A stretch of 40,289 bases of DNA from JAWLFY01 sp964462125 (GTDB taxonomy: Bacteria; Planctomycetota; Planctomycetia; Pirellulales; Pirellulaceae), in contig CAYWXT010000012.1 in NCBI GenBank assembly GCA_964462125.1, positions 1 to 40,289 on the forward strand, in the 5' to 3' direction. Positions within the stretch are counted from its first letter, which is position 1. Every line of letters starts with the position of its first letter. Below, one piece after another: positions 29,543 to 38,144 of this stretch. The translations under genes and the position numbers were made by a program. The notes below the pieces were generated by a model. It saw nothing but the letters and a program-made list of their open reading frames with translations, was not told where the DNA came from and made no database searches.

Positions 29543-30960
29543 ACGATAAGCTGTTTGGCCAGCCAGCCACGCGGGAGCCCCGGATGGATTGGGGATGGCG
29601 TCAGGCCTTCTTGGCTGAGCAGACTCGCTGCGGCCAGGCGACCACTGATGACCGCTCCCTCCATCGTGGCCGGCCATCCGGTAGCGATCCAATCGCCTGC
29701 CAAGTGCAGCCAGGGAAGGGGAGTGTTCGCGGGGGGGCGCTCCGTTTCCACCTCCGGCTGGATGGAAAAGACCGCCTGCGGGTCGGTCACGACGCGGCTG
29801 CGAATCAACGTCGCCTCGCCAGCGTCGGGCAGCGCCTGCCGGAGTTCCGCCACGACTTGTTCAACTAAGGCATGCCGGTCCTTGTTCTGCGCCGCGTGTG
29901 CGGCACTGATCACGACCTGGTAGTAGTGTTCGCACGGCGGCTGGCCACAGCGGCCGGCGTCACGAAACAGCCACTGCGCCGCGGTTCCCACCAGCACCGC
30001 ATGTGGCCGACGCGTGATCTGGCGGTCGAACCAGAGATGGACACCGGTGACCGGGGAGGCGGGAAACGATTCCCAGGCAGCCAGTGAGGGCAACACCGAG
30101 GCGGCGGCCGAGTCCCGCAGCAACCGCCCGGCGGCGTGCCAGGGAACAGCGGAGACGACATGGTCGGCCGGGATCGTTTCCCCGCCGCTGGTCTGCACCC
30201 CGAGCAGTTCGCGGCCCTGGGTGGCGAGCCTGCGAATGGGGGTGGAGGTCCGCACCGTGACGCCCAACTTCTCGATCGCCTCCGGCAGACCTTTGCCAAT
30301 GATCTCCGACAGCGGTTGCTGGGGGACGAGGAGATCGGAAGCATGGCGGGTACCGGCGAACCCGTCGATCAACACCTTGTGGACCGCCGCCATCGAGACC
30401 GACTCCGTCCGCTCGCCCAAGGCACTGACCAGGATCACATCCCAGAAGCGTCGCAGCGTCTTGTCGCTTTGGCCCCAGCGGCGGAGACAGGGTCCGGCCC
30501 GCTCGGTGATCAAGGATCGTGGGTCGGCCCGCATCAGCCGCCACAGCCCGCGCCGAATCTCGCCTCGTTGTTGGGCCGAGAGGAACCGCAGTCCGCTGAG
30601 GGCCGGGAGCAGATGCAGTGGTGGGGGGAGCCATGCGGAGGGGACGAAGCGGCTCGATTCACACGACGGGTGCAGGAACACCAGTTGCTGATAACGATGA
30701 AACCGTTGTTCCAAGTCGCAGCGGCGGAGCAGGGCCAACAAGTTGGTGCAGCACCCCATCGCAACATGTTGGCAGTAGTCGACCAACTGGCCCGATTTCG
30801 GGTCCAAGAACGAGCCCGCTCGGCCCCCGCTCACCCGTTTGGCCTCGAGCAAGGTCACATGGAAGTGTTCTGCGTGGTCGCGGATGATCGCTTCGGCTGT
30901 GGTCAACCCCGCGATCCCGCCGCCGACAATGACGACTCGCTTCCGCCGTCCGCCGCTCAT
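29530..30960 (-). CDS. hpnE: Hydroxysqualene dehydroxylase HpnE (FAD-dependent)
   Basis: A 476-residue flavoprotein of the squalene-associated FAD-dependent desaturase family. HpnE reduces hydroxysqualene to squalene as the last step of the HpnC/D/E route. The dinucleotide-binding motif VVIVGGGIAGLTTAEAI starts near residue 9, followed by LLEAKRVSGGRAGSF. The region WAGD-like LHLAGDWIATGWPATMEGAVISG near the C-terminus is the second FAD-contacting motif. The ATG at 30960 overlaps the hpnD stop in an ATGA, so translation is coupled; an open frame extends further upstream but is antisense-like, Arg-rich and lies over hpnD. Gene order (C, D, E) supports the name strongly. Confidence 0.92.
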   Translation of the reverse strand: MSGGRRKRVVIVGGGIAGLTTAEAIIRDHAEHFHVTLLEAKRVSGGRAGSFLDPKSGQLVDYCQHVAMGCCTNLLALLRRCDLEQRFHRYQQLVFLHPSCESSRFVPSAWLPPPLHLLPALSGLRFLSAQQRGEIRRGLWRLMRADPRSLITERAGPCLRRWGQSDKTLRRFWDVILVSALGERTESVSMAAVHKVLIDGFAGTRHASDLLVPQQPLSEIIGKGLPEAIEKLGVTVRTSTPIRRLATQGRELLGVQTSGGETIPADHVVSAVPWHAAGRLLRDSAAASVLPSLAAWESFPASPVTGVHLWFDRQITRRPHAVLVGTAAQWLFRDAGRCGQPPCEHYYQVVISAAHAAQNKDRHALVEQVVAELRQALPDAGEATLIRSRVVTDPQAVFSIQPEVETERPPANTPLPWLHLAGDWIATGWPATMEGAVISGRLAAASLLSQEGLTPSPIHPGLPRGWLAKQLIVAAV

Positions 30961-31928
30961 GCCCCGATTCCCCGCGGGGGCACCTCCAGCCGTAGGAACA
31001 GCGGCCGGACGAAGTGTCGCGAGACGAGATCGAGCCGCTGACTGAGTGAAAGCTGGACGCGACGCACCGCCACGGCGCCGGGGTCCGCGGCGATTCGATC
31101 GAGCAAGCAGCGGTAGGTTCGCCACATCATGCTGAACACCGGGCGACCGTCTGGGTGAAGCGAGTCCCAGACGTGCCAGCCCGATTCGAACAACGCGGTT
31201 GCCCTCGCGACCTCGTCGAGAACCAAACACCGGAGGCGATCGTCGGCACGGGGATCGAGAAAATCGTCTTCGCTCATCCCATGCTGCTCGTAGTGTTGGC
31301 GGGGAAGGTAAATCCGTCCGCGGCTGGCATCCTCGGCGACATCGCGCAAGATGTTGGTGAGCTGGAACGCCAGCCCACAGTCGATCGCGGGTCGAACGGG
31401 AGGTGGACCGTTGAAACCCCAGATGTGCAAGCAAGCCAAACCGACGGCGGAGGCCACGAGATAGCAATAATGTTCGAGCTGTTCGAACGTATCGAAGCGG
31501 GTTTTCTGCTGGTCGGCCAGCACCCCGTCGATGATCTCCAGCAGGTAGCGTGAGGGGATCTCATATCGCCGTGCCGCGTCGCGCAGTGCCGGGAGGATCC
31601 GCGCGGCCTGATGATGCAGATCGGTCGGCAGGCTGTCCTCCCAATCGGGCCACCACTGGGGCAATCGGATCCGGTCGGCCGGCCCCTGGCCGATCAGATT
31701 GAGCGCAGTCAACTGGCGCCAACGATCCAGCCACCGGCAGCGGATCGCGGCCGGTTCGCAGGAATCTCCCAAATCATCGGTGACGCGGGCAAACGCGTAG
31801 AGCGCGCACATCGCATCCCGCTTTGGCCGCGGCAACAGCCAAAACGAATGGTAAAAGCTGCTTCGACTCCGCCGCGAGATGCGGCGCACGTGCCGATAGC
31901 TGGCGGCGACGGAGACGGTCGGTGTCAT
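30957..31928 (-). CDS. hpnD: Presqualene diphosphate synthase HpnD
   Basis: A 323-residue trans-isoprenyl diphosphate synthase-like enzyme that condenses two farnesyl diphosphates into presqualene diphosphate. Both Asp-rich motifs are visible: D51-D-L-G-D55 (ARVTDDLGDS) and D196-V-A-E-D200 in QLTNILRDVAEDASRGRIYLP; the LTNILRDV-EDA form is typical of HpnD rather than HpnC. YHSFWLLPRPKRDAMCALYAF is also diagnostic. The start at 31928 is chosen because upstream codons (to 32051) are Arg/Pro-rich and unlike the family. It lies 207 bases after hpnC and overlaps hpnE by four bases. Confidence 0.93.
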   Translation of the reverse strand: MTPTVSVAASYRHVRRISRRSRSSFYHSFWLLPRPKRDAMCALYAFARVTDDLGDSCEPAAIRCRWLDRWRQLTALNLIGQGPADRIRLPQWWPDWEDSLPTDLHHQAARILPALRDAARRYEIPSRYLLEIIDGVLADQQKTRFDTFEQLEHYCYLVASAVGLACLHIWGFNGPPPVRPAIDCGLAFQLTNILRDVAEDASRGRIYLPRQHYEQHGMSEDDFLDPRADDRLRCLVLDEVARATALFESGWHVWDSLHPDGRPVFSMMWRTYRCLLDRIAADPGAVAVRRVQLSLSQRLDLVSRHFVRPLFLRLEVPPRGIGA

Positions 31929-32135
31929 CGGGCCGCAGGGCCTCCGGGGAAGCGAACGCAGCGCCGCGCGGCGCTGTGGCCAGGAACGTCGTGAGCTACG
32001 TGAACGACGCAATCGCAGCGGATTGCGTCCAGGAGTCCGACGGCGCCCCATGGAGGATGATAACGCGCCGGGGCGTCTCCGAACGGTCGCCGCGTCCCCG
32101 AACGGATCGGCAAACCAGTGGGGTGGGGGTCGATG

Positions 32136-32975
32136 TTAGAGGCGTCGCAATGCAGCTCGCACCAGCAACCCGAGTTGTCGCCATCGGCTGACGGTCGGCC
32201 GCCGGGACAACACGTCGAAATCAATTCTCTGGATCGCCTCCAGCGTTGCCAGCCCGCCATGGGCAAATAGCTGCACATCGGCGGCGAGCCATCCCGGGAC
32301 ACGCTCCGCCAATGGCAATCCCTCCCGCAACAGAGCCTCGGTGCGTTCACATTGGTCGGCCAGCAGCCGCCGCAGCGGGACCGGCGTGGGGGATTGTCGG
32401 AACATCGATTCCGTCACGTCGTATCGGGCCATCACGTCGGCTGGGAGGTAGATCCGGCCGATCGCAAAATCGCGGGCGACGTCCTGCCAGAAATTTGCCA
32501 TCTGCAGGCCGGTGCAAATCCGATCCGACAAACGCTCGTTGGTCGCGTCCAGACAACCTGCCAATCGCAGAACCAGATTGCCAACCGGATTGGCCGAGCG
32601 ACAGCAGTAGTCGACCAACTGCTCATGCGTCTCGTAACGGGCCACCCGTTGATCTTGCCGAAACGCATCGAGCAGCGCCTCGAACGGCTCACGGGGAAGC
32701 TGAAAACGGCGGATCGTATCGGCCAAGGCGATGAAAATACCCCCTGGCGGATCGCCCGCGAATGTCCGCCCGAGATGCTGACCAAACTCCTGCAGGCGTT
32801 CCAACGCGATTTCGGGTGTGGATGACTCATCGGCCAAATCGTCCGCCGACCGACAATAGGCGTAAATGTCATAAAACGGTTGGCGAAGGCGACGGGGCAG
32901 CAATACGCTGGCGACGAGAAAATTCTCGTAGTGACAACAGGCGATCTGGCGACAGCGACGCCGCGACTGGGCCAT
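32136..32975 (-). CDS. hpnC: Hydroxysqualene synthase HpnC
   Basis: A 279-residue squalene/phytoene-synthase-family protein that converts presqualene diphosphate to hydroxysqualene. HYENFLVASVLLPRRLR near the N-terminus and GLQMANFWQDVARDFAIGRIYLP are HpnC hallmarks. The Asp motifs are D45-D-L-A-D49 and D165-V-A-R-D169. The only ATG near the expected start is at 32975. The frame is open to a TTG at 33152, and PAEAIS just upstream could belong to the protein, so a longer N-terminus is possible. It heads the hpnC-hpnD-hpnE unit and is divergent from ispH, an upstream enzyme of the same isoprenoid pathway. Confidence 0.92.
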   Translation of the reverse strand: MAQSRRRCRQIACCHYENFLVASVLLPRRLRQPFYDIYAYCRSADDLADESSTPEIALERLQEFGQHLGRTFAGDPPGGIFIALADTIRRFQLPREPFEALLDAFRQDQRVARYETHEQLVDYCCRSANPVGNLVLRLAGCLDATNERLSDRICTGLQMANFWQDVARDFAIGRIYLPADVMARYDVTESMFRQSPTPVPLRRLLADQCERTEALLREGLPLAERVPGWLAADVQLFAHGGLATLEAIQRIDFDVLSRRPTVSRWRQLGLLVRAALRRL

Positions 32976-33209
32976 CGATATGGCCTCCGCGGGCCGGCGT
33001 GTCGTGGTGGGCCCCGATATGGTGGCCGAGCGGGCCCAATTCGCCCCCCCGGATTCCGAAGCCGAGTCGCGTGCCGGGGCGGAGGAGCGATGCGAACCGT
33101 TGGACGGTTCCCCTGCTCGGCGGTTATTCTGAGGGTCGTCGATCGGATTCAAGCCAAGCTTCCGTTGTGGCCGAGACGGCGATTTGACTCAACTATCCCC
33201 GGGATTGAG
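32976..33209. promoter_or_regulatory. Shared divergent region of hpnC and ispH
   Basis: The 234 bases between the chosen hpnC and ispH starts must hold both promoters, unless hpnC begins at the TTG at 33152, leaving only 57 bases. I see no clear operator or promoter boxes. Confidence 0.35.
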
Positions 33210-34157
33210 ATGAACATCATTTTGGCGGCTCCACGAGGATTTTGTGCGGGCGTCAACATGGCGATCGATTCACTGGAGCTGACCCTGCGAAAGTTCGGGC
33301 CGCCTGTCTACGTCTATCACGAGATCGTCCACAACCAGTACGTTGTCAATACGTTTCGTGACAAGGGGGCCGTGTTCGTCGATTCCATCGATGAAGTCCC
33401 TGAGGGGAGCGTCCTGTTGTTCTCGGCCCACGGTGTCTCCCCCGCGATTCGCGAGCAGGCGCGAGAGCGGCGTCTATATGCGTTGGACGCCACCTGCCCG
33501 CTGGTCACCAAGGTACACCTGGAAGCGATCAAGTACGCCAAGGAGGGATACACGATCATTCTGATCGGCCACGAGGGTCACGACGAGGTGCTCGGCACGA
33601 TGGGGGAAGCGCCGGAAGCGATCGTGTTGGTGGAGGACCGGGACGATGTCGATCGGCTGAACTTCGACCCGGACACCAAGCTAGCCTATCTGACCCAGAC
33701 CACCCTCAGTGTGGATGATGCCAATCGCGTGATTGACCGTCTGCGTCAACGGTTTCCGTGGATCGAAAGCCCGTCCAAGGAGGATATCTGTTACGCGACC
33801 CAGAATCGTCAGGAGGCGGTCCGTTTGCTCTCGCAGGAAGCGGACGTGGTCCTTGTGTTGGGGAGCCAGAACAGCAGCAACAGCCGGCGATTGCGGGAGT
33901 TGGCGGCGGACGATGGGAAGCGGGCATTGTTGGTCGATGGGCCGCGTGATCTGGACGCCGGCCAGTTCCGCGAATCGGACACGGTATTGATCACGGCGGG
34001 GGCCAGCGCCCCGGAATCGGTTGTCGAGTCGACGGTCCAGTGGTTGGTTCAAGGGTTCGGCGCCACCGTGGAATCCCGCCAGGTCCGCGAGGAGAACGTT
34101 CACTTCCCGCTCCCCAAGCCGTTGCGGGCTTATGCGGCCGAATCCACGGCGGGTTGA
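33210..34157 (+). CDS. ispH: 4-hydroxy-3-methylbut-2-enyl diphosphate reductase IspH
   Basis: A 315-residue [4Fe-4S] enzyme making IPP and DMAPP in the last step of the MEP pathway. The three cluster cysteines are C12 (PRGFCAGV), C96 (DATCPLVTKVH) and C194 (EDICYATQNRQ). Substrate-site residues H41, H74 (FSAHGVSP), H124 and E126 (HEGHDEV) are all at the positions known for the Escherichia coli enzyme. SSNSRRLRELA and TAGASAPE close the conserved core. The start at 33210 gives the expected N-terminus; the frame extends upstream but without homology. The 3' end overlaps the convergent diguanylate cyclase gene by 28 bases. Confidence 0.97.
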   Translation: MNIILAAPRGFCAGVNMAIDSLELTLRKFGPPVYVYHEIVHNQYVVNTFRDKGAVFVDSIDEVPEGSVLLFSAHGVSPAIREQARERRLYALDATCPLVTKVHLEAIKYAKEGYTIILIGHEGHDEVLGTMGEAPEAIVLVEDRDDVDRLNFDPDTKLAYLTQTTLSVDDANRVIDRLRQRFPWIESPSKEDICYATQNRQEAVRLLSQEADVVLVLGSQNSSNSRRLRELAADDGKRALLVDGPRDLDAGQFRESDTVLITAGASAPESVVESTVQWLVQGFGATVESRQVREENVHFPLPKPLRAYAAESTAG

Positions 34158-35272
34158 ATATCGATTCCGTCGTGGAGACGTACCCGGTTTCCCCCTTCGG
34201 TCTTCGCGACGTAGAGAGCTTCGTCGGCTCTTCGGAGGGCGTCCTCCGTCGGTTCGCCGTTCTCCGAGATCGCCGCACCGATGCTGACGGTGACCTGGAT
34301 CCGGTCACCGCAATCATGGAGTGATGCTTTCTCAACTCGGCTGCGAAGTCGATCCAGGATGTAGCCGGTGCGGTCCCAGAGCCGGCTGGACATCAACATC
34401 GCGAATTCGTCTCCGGCGATTCGATAGCCAATGACCTCCGGAGTGTTACGGATCAATGTGGCGATAAGATTCAGCACACCATCGCCGGCATAATGGCCGT
34501 ATGTGTCGTTGACTTCTTTGAAGTGGTCCAGATCCAGCATTACGAACACCCGCTGTTGTTCCGACGACGGCTCCGCGATCTTTTCCTCCCATGCGCGGCG
34601 ATTGGGAAGTTGGGTTAACGAATCGGTGCGAGTCTCCCGATGCAACCGGGACATGTCGGTCATCAAGGCTTCAATCTGACTTTCGCAACCGGAAAGGCGG
34701 GCCCGCAGCTTGTCGTTTTCATGGATCATCTTCCGGGTCAAGGAGGCTGTGACGTGATCTCGCTGCGAATCGGGATCTCTATCCAGATCGTTCAGGGCCG
34801 CATCCAGCTTCGCGGACAGGACGCAATAGGATTCAATATTTCGCTGCTCATTGTCGTAAAGATCGCCGTATTTGCCGGTCAGTTCTTGGAGGAGTTCCAA
34901 CTGAGCCTGGAGTGCCTGGCCAGCGACCTGGTTCTCCTTCACCATGCCTTCGACGTACATTGCCATCCGCGCCAAGGGGCCCTTGCTGGCGATGTCCGTT
35001 TCGGGCAACCCGAGTCCTGGCGAATCATCATCTCTCGCAGGCAACAACGTCAGCAACGACTGTTTATGCCCTTGGAGAACGTTCCGGATCTCCCCAAAGA
35101 TTTTCGCTCCCCGCCGCGCGTCCTTTCGCCGCCGTCCTTCGTCGTCGAGGAGGGAATCAAGATCGATGCCAAATCGAGGGCCATGAGCGGCGACCATGTA
35201 AGCGGTGCCTGCCAATAGTGCGAGCAAGGCGAAGATTGCGATTCCGGCCATCATTGTTCCGTAACCGTCCAA
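34130..35272 (-). CDS. Membrane-anchored diguanylate cyclase (AGDEF variant)
   Basis: A 380-residue protein with one N-terminal transmembrane helix (about residues 8-29), a long helical, probably coiled-coil region (about 105-210) and a C-terminal GGDEF domain. Active-site elements are complete: DSLTQLPNRRAWEEKI, LDLDHFKEVNDTYGHYAGD and the signature A-G-D-E-F near residues 283-287. AGDEF instead of GGDEF is a known functional variant. The RxxD inhibitory site expected five residues upstream is absent (TPEV there), so product feedback may be lost. It should make cyclic di-GMP in response to signals through the coiled-coil region; no sensor domain is recognisable. The last 28 bases overlap ispH on the opposite strand. 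Confidence 0.92.
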   Translation of the reverse strand: MDGYGTMMAGIAIFALLALLAGTAYMVAAHGPRFGIDLDSLLDDEGRRRKDARRGAKIFGEIRNVLQGHKQSLLTLLPARDDDSPGLGLPETDIASKGPLARMAMYVEGMVKENQVAGQALQAQLELLQELTGKYGDLYDNEQRNIESYCVLSAKLDAALNDLDRDPDSQRDHVTASLTRKMIHENDKLRARLSGCESQIEALMTDMSRLHRETRTDSLTQLPNRRAWEEKIAEPSSEQQRVFVMLDLDHFKEVNDTYGHYAGDGVLNLIATLIRNTPEVIGYRIAGDEFAMLMSSRLWDRTGYILDRLRSRVEKASLHDCGDRIQVTVSIGAAISENGEPTEDALRRADEALYVAKTEGGNRVRLHDGIDIQPAVDSAA

Positions 35273-35567
35273 ACCGAGGATGCTGGGGCAATTCGTTCAG
35301 AGATGAACCAAGGTGGGCGTATAGACCTGATGGGGCTATACCGACCGCCGTGCTTAGAAAGCTAGCACCGGTTAAGGGGCATTTGAATTCGAGGTTCTCC
35401 GAAGCGGAACCCATTTGCGCCGCGAAGAAGCCTTCAGGCCGAATGCGAGGACTGTTCGGACCCGACGGCCTGGGACGATCGATGGCTTCACACCGGAGGT
35501 GTCATCTCCGCCGCTCCTGCCGGCTAGGCTCTGTCCGAAACCCTGGATGAAGCGATTGGGACCGAGC
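35273..35567. other. Intergenic region between Tat protein and diguanylate cyclase genes
   Basis: No gene is supportable here. It holds a perfect GTATAG/CTATAC inverted repeat (35319-35324 and 35336-35341) about 50 bases before the cyclase start and an imperfect hairpin near 35393-35411. The first could be an operator for the cyclase gene. Confidence 0.35.
35319..35341. promoter_or_regulatory. GTATAG/CTATAC dyad upstream of the diguanylate cyclase
   Basis: A perfect 6-bp inverted repeat with an 11-base spacer, 47 bases before the cyclase ATG at 35272. The placement is suitable for a promoter-proximal operator, but no regulator is identified. Confidence 0.25.
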
Positions 35568-37082
35568 CTAAGCGAGTGCGTCCCGCGTCCGCTCGACGAG
35601 GCCGTTGTCGGAGGTTTTGGTCCCCTTGAGGTTGAAGACGCTGGTCGCCAGGAATGCGTTCCGCCATTCAGGGCTGACGTGCCGGTAGTCTTCAAGTACC
35701 GCGGAGCTGAATTTGTAGTCGTGCGAATCGCGGCCCTTGAGGAAGATGAGTCGGCGGGCCTGATCGACAAACTCCTCGGCGCTGCCACCGCTGCGCAGGA
35801 AGTGGTGCAGTCCATCGGCGGCACGAACACGATTCCCCGAGATGTCTTCCAAGATCGACGGCAAGGGGTCGGCTTCGGCCTTCTCGCCGGCGTCTCGAAA
35901 GCGGTCGATCTTGCGGTCCGCCAACTCGCCGCGACCGCGGGCCGATTCGCGGAACATCGGCACGAACGAGCAAGCTTGCAGCAGCAGTCGCTTGCGGAGC
36001 GTTTCGTCAGCGGCGTGTTGCCACAGGAATCGGACAGCGTTGGCGGTTGTCAGCGAATGGAGCCCCACAATTCCAGGTTGCCGCATCAGCAGTTCACCGG
36101 CGGAGACAAACACCGCGTCCCAAACGGCTTGGGCCGCCCCTCCATCGGCTAGCGTCCCGCTCGCCGCCTCCGCCACTTCCTCGGCGGACGCGTCTCGGAA
36201 GGTGTCGATCAGCGCGGCGGTGGCGGAGTGATCGGCGGCGGGATCGAGCCAGCTTGGCGGGATCTGTTCGACGCGGGCGAGGTTTTCCCGCCAAGGCCGA
36301 TCCGCCTCCAGGTCGTTGTCGGCCGGATTCGGTTCATCCGTATGGTTCAACAAGGCGAAGGCGAGCGAGCGCATCACCGGCTCGGCATGCTGCCAACCGA
36401 TGACCTGCAGTGTCCTCCAGGCGTTGGCCAAAAAGATCGCCTTGTGCCCGATGGAGCGATAGTCACGGGCTGCATAGCGGGCAAATTCATTGAACACGTC
36501 GGTGGCAGCCGCGGTCCGAACCAGCCCCGCGGTGGCGACGTCCGCCATCTCCACATCCCACCGCTGCATCGCTTCGTGGAATTTCTTCCTCGCTGCATCG
36601 GCCGCCGGAACCTTCGACTCGTTCACCGGCGACATCGTCCAACCGCTGCTGGAGGCCTCATCCTGCTGTGCCCGTTTGAAGTAATCCAGGCCCCAGAAGA
36701 TCGGCAGCCAGCGATCGGAGTCGGGTCCGGCCATGCTGGCCAGGTGGCATGAATTGACGACCAGCACGCAATGAAACTTGAATCCGACCGATGGCCGTGG
36801 CTGAACGTTGCGAACGCCGGCCAATAGCAGCGCCCCCAGTACCTCCTGGTACGAGGTTCCTTTTTGGATTCGCCCGCCGATCTGTTCCAGCAGTTGTTCT
36901 CGCGGGGTGGACTCGATCAGTCGCACCAGCGGCTCGATCGGTTCCGAATTGCGAACGAGGTCACCTGTTCCGGCCAGCTCGTCGGCCGTCACCCGCGGGA
37001 GTCGGTCGAAAACGTCGGTGAACGCTATCATTCCAGCGGCCGCGGAGGTTCCGAGGAAACCGCGTCGATTGTTGCTCAGCAT
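35568..37082 (-). CDS. Tat-exported protein of unknown function
   Basis: A 504-residue protein starting from the ATG at 37082. The N-terminus MLSNNRRGFLGTSAAAG is a clear twin-arginine signal (R6-R7), so the protein is probably exported folded and may carry a cofactor. The mature part is mostly helical, with HCVLVVNSCHLASM (two conserved-looking His and a Cys), GWQHAEPVMRSLAFALLNH and HSLTTANAVRFLWQHA; the spaced His residues would suit a metal site. I do not recognise a family. The frame extends upstream to 37289 but without signal-peptide character. It stands between the diguanylate cyclase and the VTT protein, all on the minus strand, with gaps too large to claim an operon. Confidence 0.75.
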   Translation of the reverse strand: MLSNNRRGFLGTSAAAGMIAFTDVFDRLPRVTADELAGTGDLVRNSEPIEPLVRLIESTPREQLLEQIGGRIQKGTSYQEVLGALLLAGVRNVQPRPSVGFKFHCVLVVNSCHLASMAGPDSDRWLPIFWGLDYFKRAQQDEASSSGWTMSPVNESKVPAADAARKKFHEAMQRWDVEMADVATAGLVRTAAATDVFNEFARYAARDYRSIGHKAIFLANAWRTLQVIGWQHAEPVMRSLAFALLNHTDEPNPADNDLEADRPWRENLARVEQIPPSWLDPAADHSATAALIDTFRDASAEEVAEAASGTLADGGAAQAVWDAVFVSAGELLMRQPGIVGLHSLTTANAVRFLWQHAADETLRKRLLLQACSFVPMFRESARGRGELADRKIDRFRDAGEKAEADPLPSILEDISGNRVRAADGLHHFLRSGGSAEEFVDQARRLIFLKGRDSHDYKFSSAVLEDYRHVSPEWRNAFLATSVFNLKGTKTSDNGLVERTRDALA

Positions 37083-37227
37083 CGCTCCAGCCCTTGTATT
37101 AGGTGAGGGTTCAGATCGGAAAGGTTCAACTTGCGCTTTGCCATGAAGCAGGTCAAATGATTCCCGTTCCCGATTGGGTTTGCGGGAGAGGGAACGGGGT
37201 GTGGGGGGCATGGTCATTTCGCATTTT

Positions 37228-38013
37228 CTAAGCCGGTCGCGAGCCCGGCAAAGTCTCGGGGTGGGCGGATTCGTGCGCGACCGGATCATGCGGGGTGGCG
37301 GATGGGTTGAGCGCCCGGATCACGATGCGCGGGAGGGCCAGCGTGATGCCGACCGCGGCGGAGAGGGAGAGTGCCGCGCCAACCCATTGGGCCAGCCCGG
37401 CATCGGTCGATACGGCGCGGGTCGTTGCCGAGCCGCTGTGGACCCACAGCCACTGTGGCACCGCACCGACGAACGCCGCGGCGAGAAACGGCCGCCACCG
37501 CGCCCCGAACGCTCCCATCGAATAACTGATCACGGTGGTAGGCAAAGGGGTCATCCGGGCCAGCAGATGAAAGCCGAAACCGGCGTCCTCGGCCGTGGTG
37601 CGGGCAGCGACGATCCAGCGGTTCGGGTGTCGAAGCAACCGCTTGTTGAGCGAATCGCGGAGGAACCAACGTCCGATCGCGTAGTTCAACAGCGCCGCGC
37701 TCACCGCCGTGACAATCAACAGCAGGCCGCCGAGCCAGGTTCCAAACAATACCCCAGCGGTAACCGATACGACTGTCTTCGGGAGGAACAGCGACATCAT
37801 CACCACTCCCGAGATGACGAAGCCGAGCGGTCCCAAGGGGCCTTTGGAATCAAGCCACAGTTCGAGCGTGGTCAGGTCGAATCCGGATGCCAACACGCCC
37901 GCTGCTGCCAACACAACCAGTGCCGGCAGCAGAGCTCGGGTTCGACGCAACAGGGACTGCGTTCGATGCAGCAGGGGGCGAATTCGAGGGAAAAGTTTGG
38001 CTGTGAGCTTCAA
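37228..38013 (-). CDS. TVP38/TMEM64 (VTT-domain) membrane protein
   Basis: A 261-residue integral membrane protein of the DedA-like VTT family. Hydrophobic segments lie at about 28-46, 60-78, 82-108, 160-185 and 205-230. The family core is visible: SLFLPKTVVSVTAGVLFGTW, then LNYAIGRWFLRDSLNKRL, and LLARMTPLPTTVISYSMGAF with the conserved Arg and Pro of the re-entrant region. Related proteins are linked to lipid scrambling or transport and membrane homeostasis. The N-terminus is very basic before the first helix. It is divergent from the ATPase gene across about 130 bases. Confidence 0.88.
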   Translation of the reverse strand: MKLTAKLFPRIRPLLHRTQSLLRRTRALLPALVVLAAAGVLASGFDLTTLELWLDSKGPLGPLGFVISGVVMMSLFLPKTVVSVTAGVLFGTWLGGLLLIVTAVSAALLNYAIGRWFLRDSLNKRLLRHPNRWIVAARTTAEDAGFGFHLLARMTPLPTTVISYSMGAFGARWRPFLAAAFVGAVPQWLWVHSGSATTRAVSTDAGLAQWVGAALSLSAAVGITLALPRIVIRALNPSATPHDPVAHESAHPETLPGSRPA

Positions 38014-38144
38014 CGGGTCACACCGCGTCTGGGTTGCATCGGTCGGGCTACCACCTTCATGATAACCGGCGGTACGCTAGAGCGGTGTCGCCTGACGCCC
38101 TGAAATGCCGCTTCACCGGAAACCCCCACACCGTGGTTCTGACC

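Noticed and set aside
30961..31467. An N-terminal extension of HpnE by 169 codons
   Set aside because: The extension is Arg-rich, overlaps hpnD entirely, and the FAD-binding motif begins just after the ATGA-coupled start at 30960.
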